A stretch of 64,000 bases of DNA from Lysobacter capsici. GTDB taxonomy: Bacteria; Pseudomonadota; Gammaproteobacteria; Xanthomonadales; Xanthomonadaceae. A program made the position numbers and the translations under genes. The notes beneath the pieces are model-generated. The model was not told where the DNA came from, did not search any database, and saw only the letters and a list, made by a program, of their open reading frames with translations. Position 1 is the first letter of the stretch, and each line of letters starts with the position of its first letter. This document shows positions 1 through 8,850 of this stretch, in pieces. The DNA lies in the NCBI RefSeq assembly GCF_014779555.2, contig NZ_CP094357.1, positions 2,480,001-2,544,000 of the forward strand. Reading direction: 5' to 3'.

Positions 1-252
1 GCCGATGCGGGTGCGGTAACTGGTCGCGTAGGCGTAACCGGCGAAGGCGCCGTCGCATTCGGCGACCAGGTAGGGATAGCCCGCGTCGACGATCGCGCGC
101 CAGCGCCGATGCATTTCGGCCAGGTCGGGCACGTCGTACTCGTAGGTCGCCAGATGCTCGCGCACCTCGACCGCGTACAGCGCGTGGATCGCGGCGAGGT
201 CGCTTTCGACCGCCGGGCGCAGTTGCAACGACGCGGGCGCGGCGGGGCTCAA
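1..252 (-). CDS. GNAT family N-acetyltransferase (phosphinothricin acetyltransferase-like), truncated by the window edge
   Basis: Only the first 84 codons are present; the C-terminus lies outside the window. The visible part has the opening of a GNAT domain (RPAVESDLAAI near residues 12-22) and the tyrosine-rich strand GYAYATSYR near residues 72-80, which is typical of the phosphinothricin/methionine sulfoximine acetyltransferase subfamily. These enzymes move an acetyl group from acetyl-CoA to a small amine or amino acid. I place the start at a TTG that overlaps the TGA stop of aguB (TTGA), which implies translational coupling. An upstream start inside aguB cannot be excluded. The substrate is unknown. 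Confidence 0.7.
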   Translation of the reverse strand, partial: MSPAAPASLQLRPAVESDLAAIHALYAVEVREHLATYEYDVPDLAEMHRRWRAIVDAGYPYLVAECDGAFAGYAYATSYRTRIG

Positions 253-1136
253 TCGCGGTACCGCTTGAGCAGGTCGGCGTAGGCGTCGATGCGGCGGTCG
301 CGCAGGAACGGCCAGATCCGCCGCACGTGCTCGCTGCGGCCCAGATCGACATTGGCCATCACGATCTCCGGCTCGGCGGTCTGGGCCTGCGCCAGATACT
401 CTCCTTGGGGCCCGAGCACATGGCTCGACCCCCAGAACTGGATGCCCGAGGCGCCGATCGGCGAGGGCTCATGGCCCACGCGATTGACGCTGAGCACCGG
501 CAGCCCGTTGGCGACCGCGTGGCCGCGATGGCTGAGGATCCAGGCCATGCGCTGACGGTCTTTTTCGTCCTGCTGATCGTCCGGGTCCCAGCCGATCGCG
601 GTCGGGTACAGCAGCAGATCGGCGCCGGCCAGCGCCATCAGCCGCGCGCCTTCCGGGTACCACTGGTCCCAGCACACCAGCACGCCCAGGCGGCCGACCG
701 AGGTGTCGATCGGCTCGAAGCCGATGTCGCCCGGAGTGAAATAGAACTTCTCGTAGAAGCCCGGATCGTCCGGGATATGCATCTTGCGGTACTTGCCGGC
801 GATGGAGCCGTCGGTCTCATAGACCACCGCGGTGTTGTGGTACAGCCCGGCCGCGCGGCGCTCGAACAGCGAGCTGACCAGGACCACGCCGTGCTGCTTG
901 GCCAGCGCGCCCAGGCGCTGGGTGCTCGGGCCCGGGATCGGCTCGGCCAGATCGAACTCGGCCACCGATTCGTGCTGGCAGAAATACGGCCCGTTGTGCA
1001 GTTCCTGCAGCAGCACCAGCTTGGCGCCTTGCCTGGCGGCTTCGGCGACGCGGCTTTCGATGTTGGCGAGGTTGGCCTCGCGCGAGCCGTGGTCGCGGTC
1101 CTGGATCAGGGCGACGGGGAGGGTGGTGGGCTTCAT
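249..1136 (-). CDS. aguB: N-carbamoylputrescine amidase
   Basis: A 295-residue carbon-nitrogen hydrolase. It hydrolyses N-carbamoylputrescine to putrescine, CO2 and ammonia in the cytoplasm, the second step of the agmatine route. The nitrilase-superfamily catalytic triad is visible: Glu45 (LLQELHNG), Lys118 (YRKMHIPDDPGFYEKFYF) and Cys155 (GVLVCWDQWYPEGAR). The last motif and the full length are those of AguB. The agmatine deiminase gene lies about 800 bp upstream on the same strand, separated by a lipoprotein gene, so the two steps are clustered but not directly adjacent. The stop overlaps the start of the acetyltransferase. Confidence 0.93.
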   Translation of the reverse strand: MKPTTLPVALIQDRDHGSREANLANIESRVAEAARQGAKLVLLQELHNGPYFCQHESVAEFDLAEPIPGPSTQRLGALAKQHGVVLVSSLFERRAAGLYHNTAVVYETDGSIAGKYRKMHIPDDPGFYEKFYFTPGDIGFEPIDTSVGRLGVLVCWDQWYPEGARLMALAGADLLLYPTAIGWDPDDQQDEKDRQRMAWILSHRGHAVANGLPVLSVNRVGHEPSPIGASGIQFWGSSHVLGPQGEYLAQAQTAEPEIVMANVDLGRSEHVRRIWPFLRDRRIDAYADLLKRYRD

Positions 1137-1232
1137 CGTCGGGTCGCAATCACGAGCGTGGGGCCGATCATTGTAAAGCCGAAGACCGCGACTGCTCCGT
1201 CGCGCGATCGGCCTCGCGCGACGGGCGCCGGA

Positions 1233-1772
1233 TCAGCCGGCGGCTTCGAGCGGACAGTTGCGGGGATCCTCGACGGTCAGGTCCGACGGCGCTGCGTCGG
1301 TGCCCTGGTCCAGCACGCGCAGCTCGCAGGTGTGCGGCCGGTGTTGCTCCTGGATGATTTCGTAGCTGTGGCCGGCCTGTGGAATGAAGCTGGCCAGATT
1401 GCGGCAGGTGCCGTGGGTCATGTACATGCCCGGCGCGCTCGATTGATCAGGCGGGCCGCCGACGCTGTATTCGTGCAATCCGGCGATCAGGTAGAGCCGT
1501 TGGCCGGCGTCGACCACGGCGGTTTTGTCGACGGTCGCGTAGGTGAGCATCCAGCCCAGGCGCCCGGTTCCCGTCGATCGCGAGCATCGACTGTCGCGAT
1601 AACCGGCGTACACCTGCAACGAACGGCCGCCCAGGTGCATGGCGCCCCGGCTCATGTTCAAGGTGGCGGTGCCGCCGCCCGGCGATTGGGGCTTGTAATA
1701 GCGCGGGCCGCAGCCGCTGAGCAGGCCGGCCGCGGCGAGAGCCAGACCGGTAGCAAGGATGGTTCGACGCAT
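1233..1772 (-). CDS. Putative lipoprotein of unknown function
   Basis: A 179-residue protein starting at the ATG at 1772. This start gives a clean lipoprotein signal: MRR, a hydrophobic stretch, then the lipobox LLSGC with the lipidated cysteine at residue 21. The reading frame stays open upstream to a TTG at 1904, but that would bury the signal peptide. The mature part is rich in Gly and Ser, has several further cysteines and no domain I recognise. It sits between aguA and aguB, with a hairpin terminator separating it from aguA, so it is probably transcribed separately. Envelope localisation is inferred from the lipobox; no function is proposed. Confidence 0.7.
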   Translation of the reverse strand: MRRTILATGLALAAAGLLSGCGPRYYKPQSPGGGTATLNMSRGAMHLGGRSLQVYAGYRDSRCSRSTGTGRLGWMLTYATVDKTAVVDAGQRLYLIAGLHEYSVGGPPDQSSAPGMYMTHGTCRNLASFIPQAGHSYEIIQEQHRPHTCELRVLDQGTDAAPSDLTVEDPRNCPLEAAG

Positions 1773-1904
1773 GAGATCCCCTGAGCCGCGCGCGAATGGA
1801 CGGTCGTGTACCGGTGCCGGAGATTGTCGCAGCGGGACCTGTTCGGCAAGCCTCGCGGTTTGGGCCGTGGATGGCCTGGGGCCAATGGCCCGCGTTACAG
1901 ACAA

Positions 1905-1929
1905 ATCGGCCGCCGAAGCGGCGGCCGAT
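1905..1929 (-). terminator. Hairpin terminator downstream of aguA
   Basis: Perfect 10-bp inverted repeat (ATCGGCCGCC / GGCGGCCGAT) with a 5-nt loop. On the minus strand it is followed by TTTGTCTG. It lies about 30 nt past the aguA stop and 130 nt before the lipoprotein start. Confidence 0.55.
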
Positions 1930-1958
1930 GTCTGCGTTGGCTGAGGACGAAGCGAGAC

Positions 1959-2996
1959 CTAGCCCGCCACCACGCCGCGCGGCAACTGCATGGTCACGCA
2001 ATGCAGGCTGCCGTTCTGCCAGATCAACGGCCGGCAGGGCACGGCGACGATCTCGCGATCCGGGAAGGCCTGCGCCAGCACCGCCTGGGCCTCGCCGTCG
2101 CGGGCGTCGCCGTAGGCCGGCATCAGCACGGCGCCGTTGACGATCAGGAAGTTGGCGTAACTGGCCGCCAGCCTTCGGTTTTCGTCGATGATCGGCTGCG
2201 CCCACGGCAGTGCGAACAGGCGGTACGGCTGGCCGTCGCGGGTGCGCAGGGCGGCCAGCTCGGCGGCCATGGCCTGCAGTTCGTCGTAATGCGAATCCGA
2301 AGGATCGTCGCAGCCCTGGTAGACGATGGCGTCGACCGCGGCGAAGCGGGCCAGGGTGTCGATGTGGGCGTCGGTGTCGTCGCCCTCCAGGTAGCCGTGG
2401 TCCAGCCACAGCACCCGGTCCTGATGCAGCCAGGCCGACAGCTTGGCGGTGATGTCTTCGCGGCTGGCGTCGGGGTGGCGCTCGTGCAGGCACTGCCAGG
2501 TGCTCAGCAAGGTGCCGGCGCCGTCGGTCTCGATGCCGCCGCCTTCCAAAGCGAAATCAATGCTTTGGCGCTCGCTGTTCGCGAAGATTCCCTGATCGCT
2601 GAGCCGTTCCACCAGCAGATCGTCCTGGCTGGCGTCGAACTTGCCGCCCCAGCCGGTGAAGCGGAAATCCAGCAGGCGGAAGCCGTCGCCGGCCTTGAGC
2701 GTGATCGGCCCGGAGTCGCGCAGCCAGGTGTCGTCGTAGGGTGCGTCGATGAAACGCACCGCGCCCATGTCGATCCGCGCCGAGGACAGGCGCGCGCGGG
2801 CATACGCCTGCACGTCGTCGTCGGCCACGCAGATCAGCACCGGCTGGAAGCGGGTGATGGCTGCGACCAGGGCGATATAGGTTTCCTCGACCTCGCCCAG
2901 GCGATCGGCCCAGTCGGTGTCGGCGTTCGGCCACGCGATAAGGACCGCGGATTGGGGTTCCCACTCCGCGGGGAAGCGCAATGCGTTGTTAGTCAT
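1959..2996 (-). CDS. aguA: Agmatine deiminase
   Basis: A 345-residue enzyme of the peptidyl-arginine deiminase-like family that converts agmatine to N-carbamoylputrescine and ammonia. Characteristic motifs are DDTWLRDSGP near residue 88, the EGGGIETDG stretch, HGYLEGDDTDAHID in the middle and the catalytic cysteine near residue 333 in GSLHCVTM. I chose the ATG at 2996 (MTNNALRFP) rather than the upstream start at 3038, because the shorter form matches the family N-terminus and follows a TGAGG ribosome-binding site that overlaps the stop of the preceding gene. With AguB it makes putrescine from agmatine. Confidence 0.95.
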   Translation of the reverse strand: MTNNALRFPAEWEPQSAVLIAWPNADTDWADRLGEVEETYIALVAAITRFQPVLICVADDDVQAYARARLSSARIDMGAVRFIDAPYDDTWLRDSGPITLKAGDGFRLLDFRFTGWGGKFDASQDDLLVERLSDQGIFANSERQSIDFALEGGGIETDGAGTLLSTWQCLHERHPDASREDITAKLSAWLHQDRVLWLDHGYLEGDDTDAHIDTLARFAAVDAIVYQGCDDPSDSHYDELQAMAAELAALRTRDGQPYRLFALPWAQPIIDENRRLAASYANFLIVNGAVLMPAYGDARDGEAQAVLAQAFPDREIVAVPCRPLIWQNGSLHCVTMQLPRGVVAG

Positions 2997-3000
2997 AACC

Positions 3001-3330
3001 TCAAAGGATAGGCGGTTTCGGCCCGACTTCGTTCGCATCGGCCTTGTTCGCCACCACGTCGATCACCCGGCTCTTCTCGAAATACACGGTGAAGGCCGGA
3101 TAGACCCAGCGGTTGATCTGCGGCCACTGCCGCTTCTGACCGCCGCGCGCTTCCAGGCGCTGGGTCGGCTCGCCGTAGCGGGCCTTGACCTGGTCCATGC
3201 CTTGACCGCGCACCGGCAGCAGGGCCTTGCCCTCTTGCTGCACGCGCTCGATCAACAGGGTCTCGGCCGAGGCGGCGCCGGACAGGGCGAGCAGGGCAAG
3301 CAGGGGTGCAACGGCAATGCGCAGTTTCAT
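3001..3330 (-). CDS. Small exported protein of unknown function, upstream of aguA
   Basis: A 109-residue protein with a signal peptide (MKLRIAVAPLLALLAL, probable cleavage after ASA near residue 22). The mature part has no cysteine and contains RYGEP, PQINRWVYP and FTVYFEKSRVIDVV stretches, suggesting a small beta-rich periplasmic domain. Similar proteins are conserved in Xanthomonadaceae, from memory, without a known role. Its stop lies 4 nt before the aguA start and carries the aguA ribosome-binding site, so the two genes are almost certainly co-transcribed. Confidence 0.75.
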   Translation of the reverse strand: MKLRIAVAPLLALLALSGAASAETLLIERVQQEGKALLPVRGQGMDQVKARYGEPTQRLEARGGQKRQWPQINRWVYPAFTVYFEKSRVIDVVANKADANEVGPKPPIL

Positions 3331-3445
3331 GGCAAATCCACCTCGTCAAAGGACGCGGGATTCTAGGCACAAGGTGACGCTTAACGGCAGCGTGCGGCCG
3401 TCACGTTTTTGCGAAGCGGTTGGGCGCGAGGGGTGGGAGAACGAA

Positions 3446-3469
3446 GAAAGCCGCCTCGCGGCGGCTTTC
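3446..3469 (-). terminator. Terminator downstream of the bL36 gene
   Basis: Perfect 10-bp inverted repeat GAAAGCCGCC / GGCGGCTTTC with a TCGC loop, 40 nt past the bL36 stop. On the minus strand it runs into TTCGTT, a weak U-tract. Confidence 0.7.
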
Positions 3470-3509
3470 GACTTGAACCTCATGCGGCCGGTTGGGCCGC
3501 AGGCGGGTC

Positions 3510-3635
3510 TCAGCGCTGACGCGCCTTGAAACGCGGGTTCGACTTGCAAATCACGAAGACCTTGCCGCGGCGGCGGACGACTTTGCAGTCGCGGTGACGG
3601 GCCTTCGCCGACTTCAGGGAGGACAGGACCTTCAT
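3510..3635 (-). CDS. rpmJ: 50S ribosomal protein bL36, zinc-independent (C-minus) form
   Basis: A 41-residue ribosomal protein beginning [11 protein letters not shown] and ending NPRFKARQR. Length and sequence fit bL36, which binds 23S rRNA in the large subunit. The zinc ligands of canonical bL36 (three Cys and one His) are incomplete: only two cysteines remain (residues 17 and 30), and the first Cys and the final His are replaced. This is the YkgO-type C-minus paralogue, which in other bacteria is expressed under zinc limitation. The gene is monocistronic and divergent from cmk. The ATG at 3635 is chosen over an upstream in-frame start because it gives the conserved N-terminus. Confidence 0.92.
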   Translation of the reverse strand: MKVLSSLKSAKARHRDCKVVRRRGKVFVICKSNPRFKARQR

Positions 3636-3939
3636 GACAGACCTCGGCAAAAATAGGTGAAAGAAACGGGGTGGAAAAGTTAGCCCGCGATTGTACCGGA
3701 TAAATCTTCGTCCGATCAAGCGCTTGCAGGGAAAAAATTCACTCGGCGCGAGCGGGGCGGAGCGATACGCTCAATTCAGGGGCCAATTGCGCTGTCGGCG
3801 GCGGTTCGGCCGGCCGGCCGTCGCGTGCCGGCGGACGGCCTCGGAGCCGAGGATGCGGGGGCCGATCCGTCGCTCGGGCCCGGATCGCGTCAGGTCGAGG
3901 CGGACCGAAACCGCTTCCAGCCCCCGCATAATAGGACGC
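3636..3939. other. Divergent intergenic region between rpmJ and cmk
   Basis: About 300 nt with no gene. The half next to rpmJ is AT-richer (AAAAATAGG and GAAAAAATTC stretches) and should hold the promoters. I see no obvious Zur-type palindrome. The cmk frame is open upstream, but its codons there look like GC-rich noise. Confidence 0.4.
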
Positions 3940-4632
3940 ATGAATAATGCATCCTCTGACAGCAGCACCATTCCCGTCCTGACCATCGACGGGCCCTCGG
4001 GCTCGGGCAAGGGCACCATCAGCCGCCTGGTCGCCCAGCGCCTGGGCTGGCATTACCTGGATTCGGGCGCCCTGTACCGCGCGGTCGGCGTCGCCGCCGG
4101 CTGGGCCGATCTGGACCTGGCCGACCCGGCCGCCCTGGTCCGCTGCGCCTTCGACACCCGCATCGGCTTCCGCGACGACCCGTCCGGCGAGCTTCGGGTG
4201 CTGGTCAACGAGCAGGACGCCACCGACGAGCTGCGCACCGAGACCGCTGGCGCGGCCGCCTCGGCGATCGCCGCGATTCCGGAAGTCCGGGCCGCGCTCA
4301 AGGATCGCCAACGCGCATTCAGGCAGGCGCCGGGCCTGGTCGCCGACGGACGGGACATGGGCACGGTGATCTTCCCGGACGCCCCGTTCAAGGTCTTCCT
4401 GACCGCCAGCGCCGACGAACGGGCGGAAAGGCGCTATAAGCAGTTGAAAGACAAAGGGGTTTGCGTTACCTTGGACGGTCTGCTGCGGGAGATTTTGGCC
4501 CGCGACGCCCGCGATGCCCAGCGCGCGGTGGCTCCCTTGCGACCGGCTGAAGACGCCGTCCGCATCGATACCACCGGTCTGGGAATCGACACGGTAGTCG
4601 AACAGGTGCTGGCTTTGTTGCCTGCGCGCTGA
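3940..4632 (+). CDS. cmk: Cytidylate kinase
   Basis: A 230-residue kinase that phosphorylates CMP and dCMP with ATP. The P-loop DGPSGSGKG is at about residues 15-23, followed by [10 protein letters not shown], and the lid/NMP-binding motif [15 protein letters not shown] lies near residue 140. The start ATG at 3940 gives MNNASSDSS; the extended upstream frame is rejected because the kinase fold begins only after this point. It is followed by rpsA and ihfB, the conserved cmk-rpsA-ihfB order of Gammaproteobacteria. Confidence 0.95.
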   Translation: MNNASSDSSTIPVLTIDGPSGSGKGTISRLVAQRLGWHYLDSGALYRAVGVAAGWADLDLADPAALVRCAFDTRIGFRDDPSGELRVLVNEQDATDELRTETAGAAASAIAAIPEVRAALKDRQRAFRQAPGLVADGRDMGTVIFPDAPFKVFLTASADERAERRYKQLKDKGVCVTLDGLLREILARDARDAQRAVAPLRPAEDAVRIDTTGLGIDTVVEQVLALLPAR

Positions 4633-4870
4633 ACGGCCATCGAGCACGGCGCGAGCCGATCGTCCGCGGCAGAGATACGCAACAAACGTTTCACAAAAAA
4701 TCTCAGCAACAAAAACCCCGTCGCAATCCTGCGGCGGATCAACCAACAACACATGGTGCAGTTCCATCGCGCCACATAACGGGTGGGTCGACCACGTTCT
4801 GCTTGCGTTGCCACGACGGCAACGATGTCAAACGGTGCGGCCCGTGTGTTCAACCGAGATATTCAATCCA

Positions 4871-6559
4871 ATGACCGAATCATTTGCCGAACTGTTCGAA
4901 GCCAGCCAGCAATACCTGGCCAAGCTGAAGCCGGGCGCCATCGTCACCGGTACCGTTGTGGAAGTCCGCAGCGACGTGGTGGTGATCAACGCCGGCCTGA
5001 AGTCCGAAGGCATTGTGCCGATCGAACAGTTCCGTAACGACGCCGGCGAGATCGACGTTGCCGTGGGCGACGAGGTCAAGGTCGCACTCGACTCGATCGA
5101 GAACGGCTTTGGCGAAACCGTGTTGTCGCGCGAGAAGGCCAAGCGCGCGATGGTGTGGGACGAGCTCGAAGAGGCGCTCGAAAAGAACGAGACCATCACC
5201 GGCCGCATCAGCGGCAAGGTCAAGGGTGGTTTCACCGTCGACATCAAGGATGTCCGCGGCTTCCTGCCCGGTTCGCTGGTGGACGTGCGCCCGGTGCGCG
5301 ACTCCGCCTACCTGGAAGGCAAGGAACTCGAGTTCAAGCTGATCAAGCTGGACCGCAAGCGCAATAACATCGTCGTCTCCCGCCGCGCGGTGGTCGAGAG
5401 CGAGTACAGCGTCGAGCGCGAACAGCTGATGGAGAAGCTGCAGGAAGGCGCGATCCTCAAGGGCGTGGTCAAGAACCTCACCGATTACGGCGCGTTCGTG
5501 GACCTGGGCGGCATCGACGGTCTGCTGCACATCACCGACATGGCGTGGAAGCGCGTGCGTCACCCGTCGGAAGTGGTCGAAGTCGGCCAGGAACTCGACG
5601 TGCGCGTGCTCAAGTACGACCGCGAGCGCAACCGCGTCAGCCTCGGCCTCAAGCAGCTGGGCGAGGATCCGTGGGACAACATCGCCCGTCGCTACCCGGC
5701 CAACACCCGCGTGTTCGGCAAGGTCAGCAACGTCACCGATTACGGCGCGTTCGTCGAGATCGAGCCGGGCGTGGAAGGTCTGGTCCACGTGTCCGAAATG
5801 GACTGGACCAACAAGAACGTCAACCCGTCCAAGATCGTGCAGGTCGGCGATGAAGTTCAGGTCATGGTGCTCGACGTCGATGAAGAGCGTCGTCGTATCT
5901 CGCTGGGCATGAAGCAGGTCACCTCGAACCCGTGGGAGACCTTCGCGGCCATCCACAAGAAGGGCGACAAGGTCGAAGGCCAGATCAAGTCGATCACCGA
6001 CTTCGGCATCTTCATCGGCCTGGACGGCGGCATCGACGGCCTGGTGCACCTGTCGGACATCAGCTGGAACACCACCGGCGAAGACATCGTGCGCAACTTC
6101 AAGAAGGGCGACACGCTGGAAGCCGTGGTCCTGGCCGTGGATCCGGAGCGCGAGCGCATCTCGCTCGGCGTCAAGCAGCTCGAGCAGGACCCGATGGGTC
6201 AGTACGTCGCTTCCAACGCCAAGGGCTCGATCGTCAAGGGCGTGGTCAAGGAAGTCGACGCCAAGGGCGCCACGATCGAACTGGCCGATGGTATCGAGGG
6301 CTACGTCGCCGCGCGCGACATCGCCAAGGAACGCGTCGAAGACGCCTCCACGTACCTCAAGGTCGGCCAGGAAGTCGAAGCCAAGATCATCGGCACCGAC
6401 CGCAAGGGCCGCAGCATGCAGCTGTCGATCAAGGCGAAGGACGAAGCCGAGCAGCAGGAAGCGCTGTCGGACTACAACCACCGCGCTTCGGAAGCCTCCA
6501 GCGGCACCACCAGCCTCGGCGCGTTGCTGCGCGAGCGTCTGGGCGGCAAGTCCGAGTAA
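4871..6559 (+). CDS. rpsA: 30S ribosomal protein bS1
   Basis: A 562-residue protein with six S1 (OB-fold) RNA-binding repeats. The later repeats carry the signature TDYGAFV or TDFGIFIGL followed by DGLLH/EGLVH/DGLVH (about residues 205, 292 and 379). It captures mRNA on the 30S subunit. The start at ATG 4871 ([12 protein letters not shown]) matches the family; the upstream in-frame start at 4808 is not needed. The 240-nt leader is A-rich near 4690-4760, suitable for the translational autoregulation known for S1 in E. coli, but no specific fold is evident. Confidence 0.98.
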   Translation: MTESFAELFEASQQYLAKLKPGAIVTGTVVEVRSDVVVINAGLKSEGIVPIEQFRNDAGEIDVAVGDEVKVALDSIENGFGETVLSREKAKRAMVWDELEEALEKNETITGRISGKVKGGFTVDIKDVRGFLPGSLVDVRPVRDSAYLEGKELEFKLIKLDRKRNNIVVSRRAVVESEYSVEREQLMEKLQEGAILKGVVKNLTDYGAFVDLGGIDGLLHITDMAWKRVRHPSEVVEVGQELDVRVLKYDRERNRVSLGLKQLGEDPWDNIARRYPANTRVFGKVSNVTDYGAFVEIEPGVEGLVHVSEMDWTNKNVNPSKIVQVGDEVQVMVLDVDEERRRISLGMKQVTSNPWETFAAIHKKGDKVEGQIKSITDFGIFIGLDGGIDGLVHLSDISWNTTGEDIVRNFKKGDTLEAVVLAVDPERERISLGVKQLEQDPMGQYVASNAKGSIVKGVVKEVDAKGATIELADGIEGYVAARDIAKERVEDASTYLKVGQEVEAKIIGTDRKGRSMQLSIKAKDEAEQQEALSDYNHRASEASSGTTSLGALLRERLGGKSE

Positions 6560-6587
6560 TCGCGGGCTTTACGTTCCATCGAAATAC

Positions 6588-6607
6588 GGCCGGGATTCGT
6601 CCCGGCC
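6588..6607 (+). other. UUCG-capped hairpin between rpsA and ihfB
   Basis: Perfect 8-bp stem GGCCGGGA / TCCCGGCC closed by a TTCG tetraloop, 29 nt after the rpsA stop. No U-tract follows, so it is more likely a 3' mRNA stability or processing element than a terminator. Confidence 0.5.
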
Positions 6608-6767
6608 GGCGGTATCCGCGTCGCGGTCCGGCCCAGCGCCGGCCGCGATGCGACACCGGGACGGTCCGGCCACGCCGGCCGTCTTCGGTCTGCGGCAGGG
6701 GATCGCGGCGTTCCGCGATGTCGCAGGCACTCTTCAACGACCTTCATAAGGCCAGGCAACACTCCGC

Positions 6768-7070
6768 ATGACCAAGTCCGAGCTCATCGAGATCCTTTCG
6801 CAGCGTCAGGCCCATCTCAAGGGCGACGATGTGGATCTGGCGGTGAAGGCATTACTGGAAATGATGGGCGGCGCCTTGTCGGCCGGCGAGCGGATCGAGA
6901 TCCGCGGCTTCGGCAGTTTTTCGCTGCATTACCGTCCGCCGCGCCTGGGCCGCAACCCCAAGACCGGCGAATCGGTCGCGCTGCCCGGCAAGCATGTCCC
7001 GCATTTCAAGCCCGGCAAGGAATTGCGCGAGCGCGTCAGCGGCGTTACGCCGTTGGACGAGGAAAGCTGA
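6768..7070 (+). CDS. ihfB: Integration host factor subunit beta
   Basis: A 100-residue HU/IHF-family DNA-bending protein. The signature [22 protein letters not shown] near residues 45-67 includes the beta-arm that inserts into the minor groove. Length and the opening MTKSELIE match IhfB, which dimerises with IhfA. It lies in the conserved position after rpsA, about 210 bp downstream, and may share its transcript or use its own promoter in that gap. Confidence 0.95.
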   Translation: MTKSELIEILSQRQAHLKGDDVDLAVKALLEMMGGALSAGERIEIRGFGSFSLHYRPPRLGRNPKTGESVALPGKHVPHFKPGKELRERVSGVTPLDEES

Positions 7071-7073
7071 AAG

Positions 7074-7309
7074 TTCAGGAATGAGTGGCGGCTGCGCCGC
7101 CTTGAGGAGTGAGGAACGAGTGGCGTCTTCGCCGCCGGTCCGCTCCCGATTATTTGTATGTACCGGCCGCACTGGCCGAGGGGGCAGGGCGATCGCGCCC
7201 CGGCTCACTCCTCACTTCTCTAAACTCGTTTTTCCGGTTCCGGCCGCACCGGCCGAGAGGCGGGCGCCCGCGCCCTGACTCACTCCTCACTCCTCTAAAC
7301 TCGTTCCTG
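7074..7309. repeat. Intergenic element with facing GAGGAGTGAGGAA repeats and a tandem 70-bp unit
   Basis: Between ihfB and lapA. Two forward copies of a GAGGAGTGAGGAACGAG-like word (7074-7090 and 7102-7125) face two reverse copies (7205-7231 and 7277-7309). The reverse copies are the ends of a roughly 70-80 bp unit, starting CCGGCCGCAC and ending CTCTAAACTCGTT, present twice in tandem (7160-7229 and 7239-7306). The same word recurs as a facing pair at 32237-32324. I see no coding potential. Confidence 0.7.
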
Positions 7310-7396
7310 CCCCCCAGGCCCACACGCCGCGCGCGTGCGCGTCCGTTAAGCTAGGGCCGACACGCACGAGACCGTGCAAGACCGTTGGAAACCCCC

Positions 7397-7669
7397 ATGC
7401 GCGTGATCCGCCTTCTCATCGCCCTGGTCTGCCTCGCGGCAGGGGCGATTCTCGGCGCCCTCAATCGCCAGATCGTCAGCATCGATCTGGGCGTGGGCTT
7501 CATCCCGGCGACCTCGCTCGGCATCGCCCTGATCGTGGCGCTGCTGATCGGCGCGCTGATCGGCGGCCTGGCGATCAGTGCCAGCGTGGTCCTGCCGTTG
7601 CGCCGCCGGCTCGCCCGCGCGCAGCGCACCACCGTGGCGCCGCCCACGATCGCCGGTCCCGAGGTCTGA
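7397..7669 (+). CDS. lapA: Lipopolysaccharide assembly protein A domain protein (LapA)
   Basis: A 90-residue inner-membrane protein with two transmembrane helices, residues 3-22 and about 42-68. The second is rich in Gly, Ala and Leu (ALLIGALIGGLAI), typical of LapA (YciS). In E. coli LapA works with LapB in controlling LPS amount. The ATG at 7397 is preferred over 7385 because it gives MRVIRLLIALV, the family N-terminus. It is followed 2 nt later by lapB, so the pair is an operon. Confidence 0.85.
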   Translation: MRVIRLLIALVCLAAGAILGALNRQIVSIDLGVGFIPATSLGIALIVALLIGALIGGLAISASVVLPLRRRLARAQRTTVAPPTIAGPEV

Positions 7670-7671
7670 GC

Positions 7672-8847
7672 ATGGAATTCATCAGCCAGTGGTTCTGGTT
7701 CTTTCTGTTGCTGCCGATCGCCGCGGTCAGCGGCTGGGTGGTCGGCCGGCGCGGCGGCGAACGGCACAGTGACAACCAGGTCAGCCGCCTGTCCACCACT
7801 TACTTCCGCGGCCTCAACTACCTGCTCAACGAACAGCCCGACAAGGCGATCGAGATCTTCCTGCATATCGCCGAGCTCGATAAAGACACCTTCGAGACCC
7901 AGGTCGCGCTCGGTCATCTGTTCCGCCGCCGCGGCGAGGTCGACCGGGCGATCCGGTTGCATCAGGCGCTGGTGCAGCGGCCGGGCCTGAGCGATCAGCA
8001 GAAGGTGCAGGCGCTGCTGGCGCTGGGCGAGGACTACATGCGCTCGGGCCTGCTCGACCGCGCCGAGACCGTGTTCAGCGATCTGGTCGCGCTGGACCTG
8101 GCGCCGCTGGCGCTGCGTCATCTGATCGGCATCTACCAATCCGAGCGCGACTGGGACAAGGCGATCGAGAACGCCCGGCGCTACGAAGCGGCGACCGGCG
8201 AGCCGATGGGCAAGCTGATCGCCCAGTTCGAATGCGAACTGGCCGATCGCCATCGCGCCGCCGGCGACAGCGAGGCCGCGCGCGCCGCGATCAAGCGCGC
8301 CTACGAGGCAGACGCCAACTCGGTGCGCGCCGGCATGCTCGAGGGCCGGGTCGAGGTCGAGGCCGGCAACGATCCGGCCGCGATCCGCGCGTTCGAGCGG
8401 GTCGCCCGCGCCGATCCGGACTACCTGCCCGAAGTGCTGCCGTCCCTGCTCAGCTGCTACGAGCGCGACGGCGACGCCACCGGCGCGCGCGCGTTCCTGG
8501 CCGAGATGTGCGAGCACTACCGCGGCATCGCCCCGGTGCTGGCGCTGACCCGCATGGTCGAGGCCGAGGACGGCGTGCCGGCCGCGCGCGCCTACCTGGC
8601 GCGGCAGCTCAAGGACCGCCCGTCGGTGCGCGGCGAAGCGGCGCTGATCGATCTGACCATCGCCGAGAACGCCGACCCGCTGGCGACCCTGCACGATCTC
8701 AAGCACATCACCGACCAATTGCTGGTGCGCAACCCGAGCTACCGCTGCAAGAGCTGCGGCTTCGGCGCGCGCAGCCACCACTGGCAATGCCCGAGCTGCA
8801 AGGAGTGGGGCACGATCAAGCCGCTGTTGAACTACGCGGTGGTCTGA
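7672..8847 (+). CDS. lapB: Lipopolysaccharide assembly protein B
   Basis: A 391-residue protein: one N-terminal transmembrane helix (about residues 5-23), a long TPR array, and a C-terminal rubredoxin-like zinc ribbon with cysteines 359, 362, 373 and 376 (CKSC and CPSC). This is the LapB (YciM) architecture. In E. coli LapB presents LpxC to FtsH for degradation and so balances LPS synthesis. It is coupled to lapA, and the glycosyltransferase gene starts 3 nt after its stop, linking LPS control with polysaccharide genes. Confidence 0.95.
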   Translation: MEFISQWFWFFLLLPIAAVSGWVVGRRGGERHSDNQVSRLSTTYFRGLNYLLNEQPDKAIEIFLHIAELDKDTFETQVALGHLFRRRGEVDRAIRLHQALVQRPGLSDQQKVQALLALGEDYMRSGLLDRAETVFSDLVALDLAPLALRHLIGIYQSERDWDKAIENARRYEAATGEPMGKLIAQFECELADRHRAAGDSEAARAAIKRAYEADANSVRAGMLEGRVEVEAGNDPAAIRAFERVARADPDYLPEVLPSLLSCYERDGDATGARAFLAEMCEHYRGIAPVLALTRMVEAEDGVPAARAYLARQLKDRPSVRGEAALIDLTIAENADPLATLHDLKHITDQLLVRNPSYRCKSCGFGARSHHWQCPSCKEWGTIKPLLNYAVV

Positions 8848-8850
8848 CGC

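Noticed and set aside
327-1784. 485-codon open frame on the plus strand opposite aguB and the lipoprotein gene
   Set aside because: It is the complement of two well-supported genes, has GC-driven composition rich in Ala, Arg and Gly, and no family motifs.
1806-3011. 401-codon plus-strand frame opposite aguA
   Set aside because: Antisense shadow of agmatine deiminase; no ribosome-binding site and no conserved motif.
4880-6481. 533-codon minus-strand frame opposite rpsA
   Set aside because: Periodic Asp/His/Val-rich composition mirrors the S1 repeats on the other strand; not a gene.
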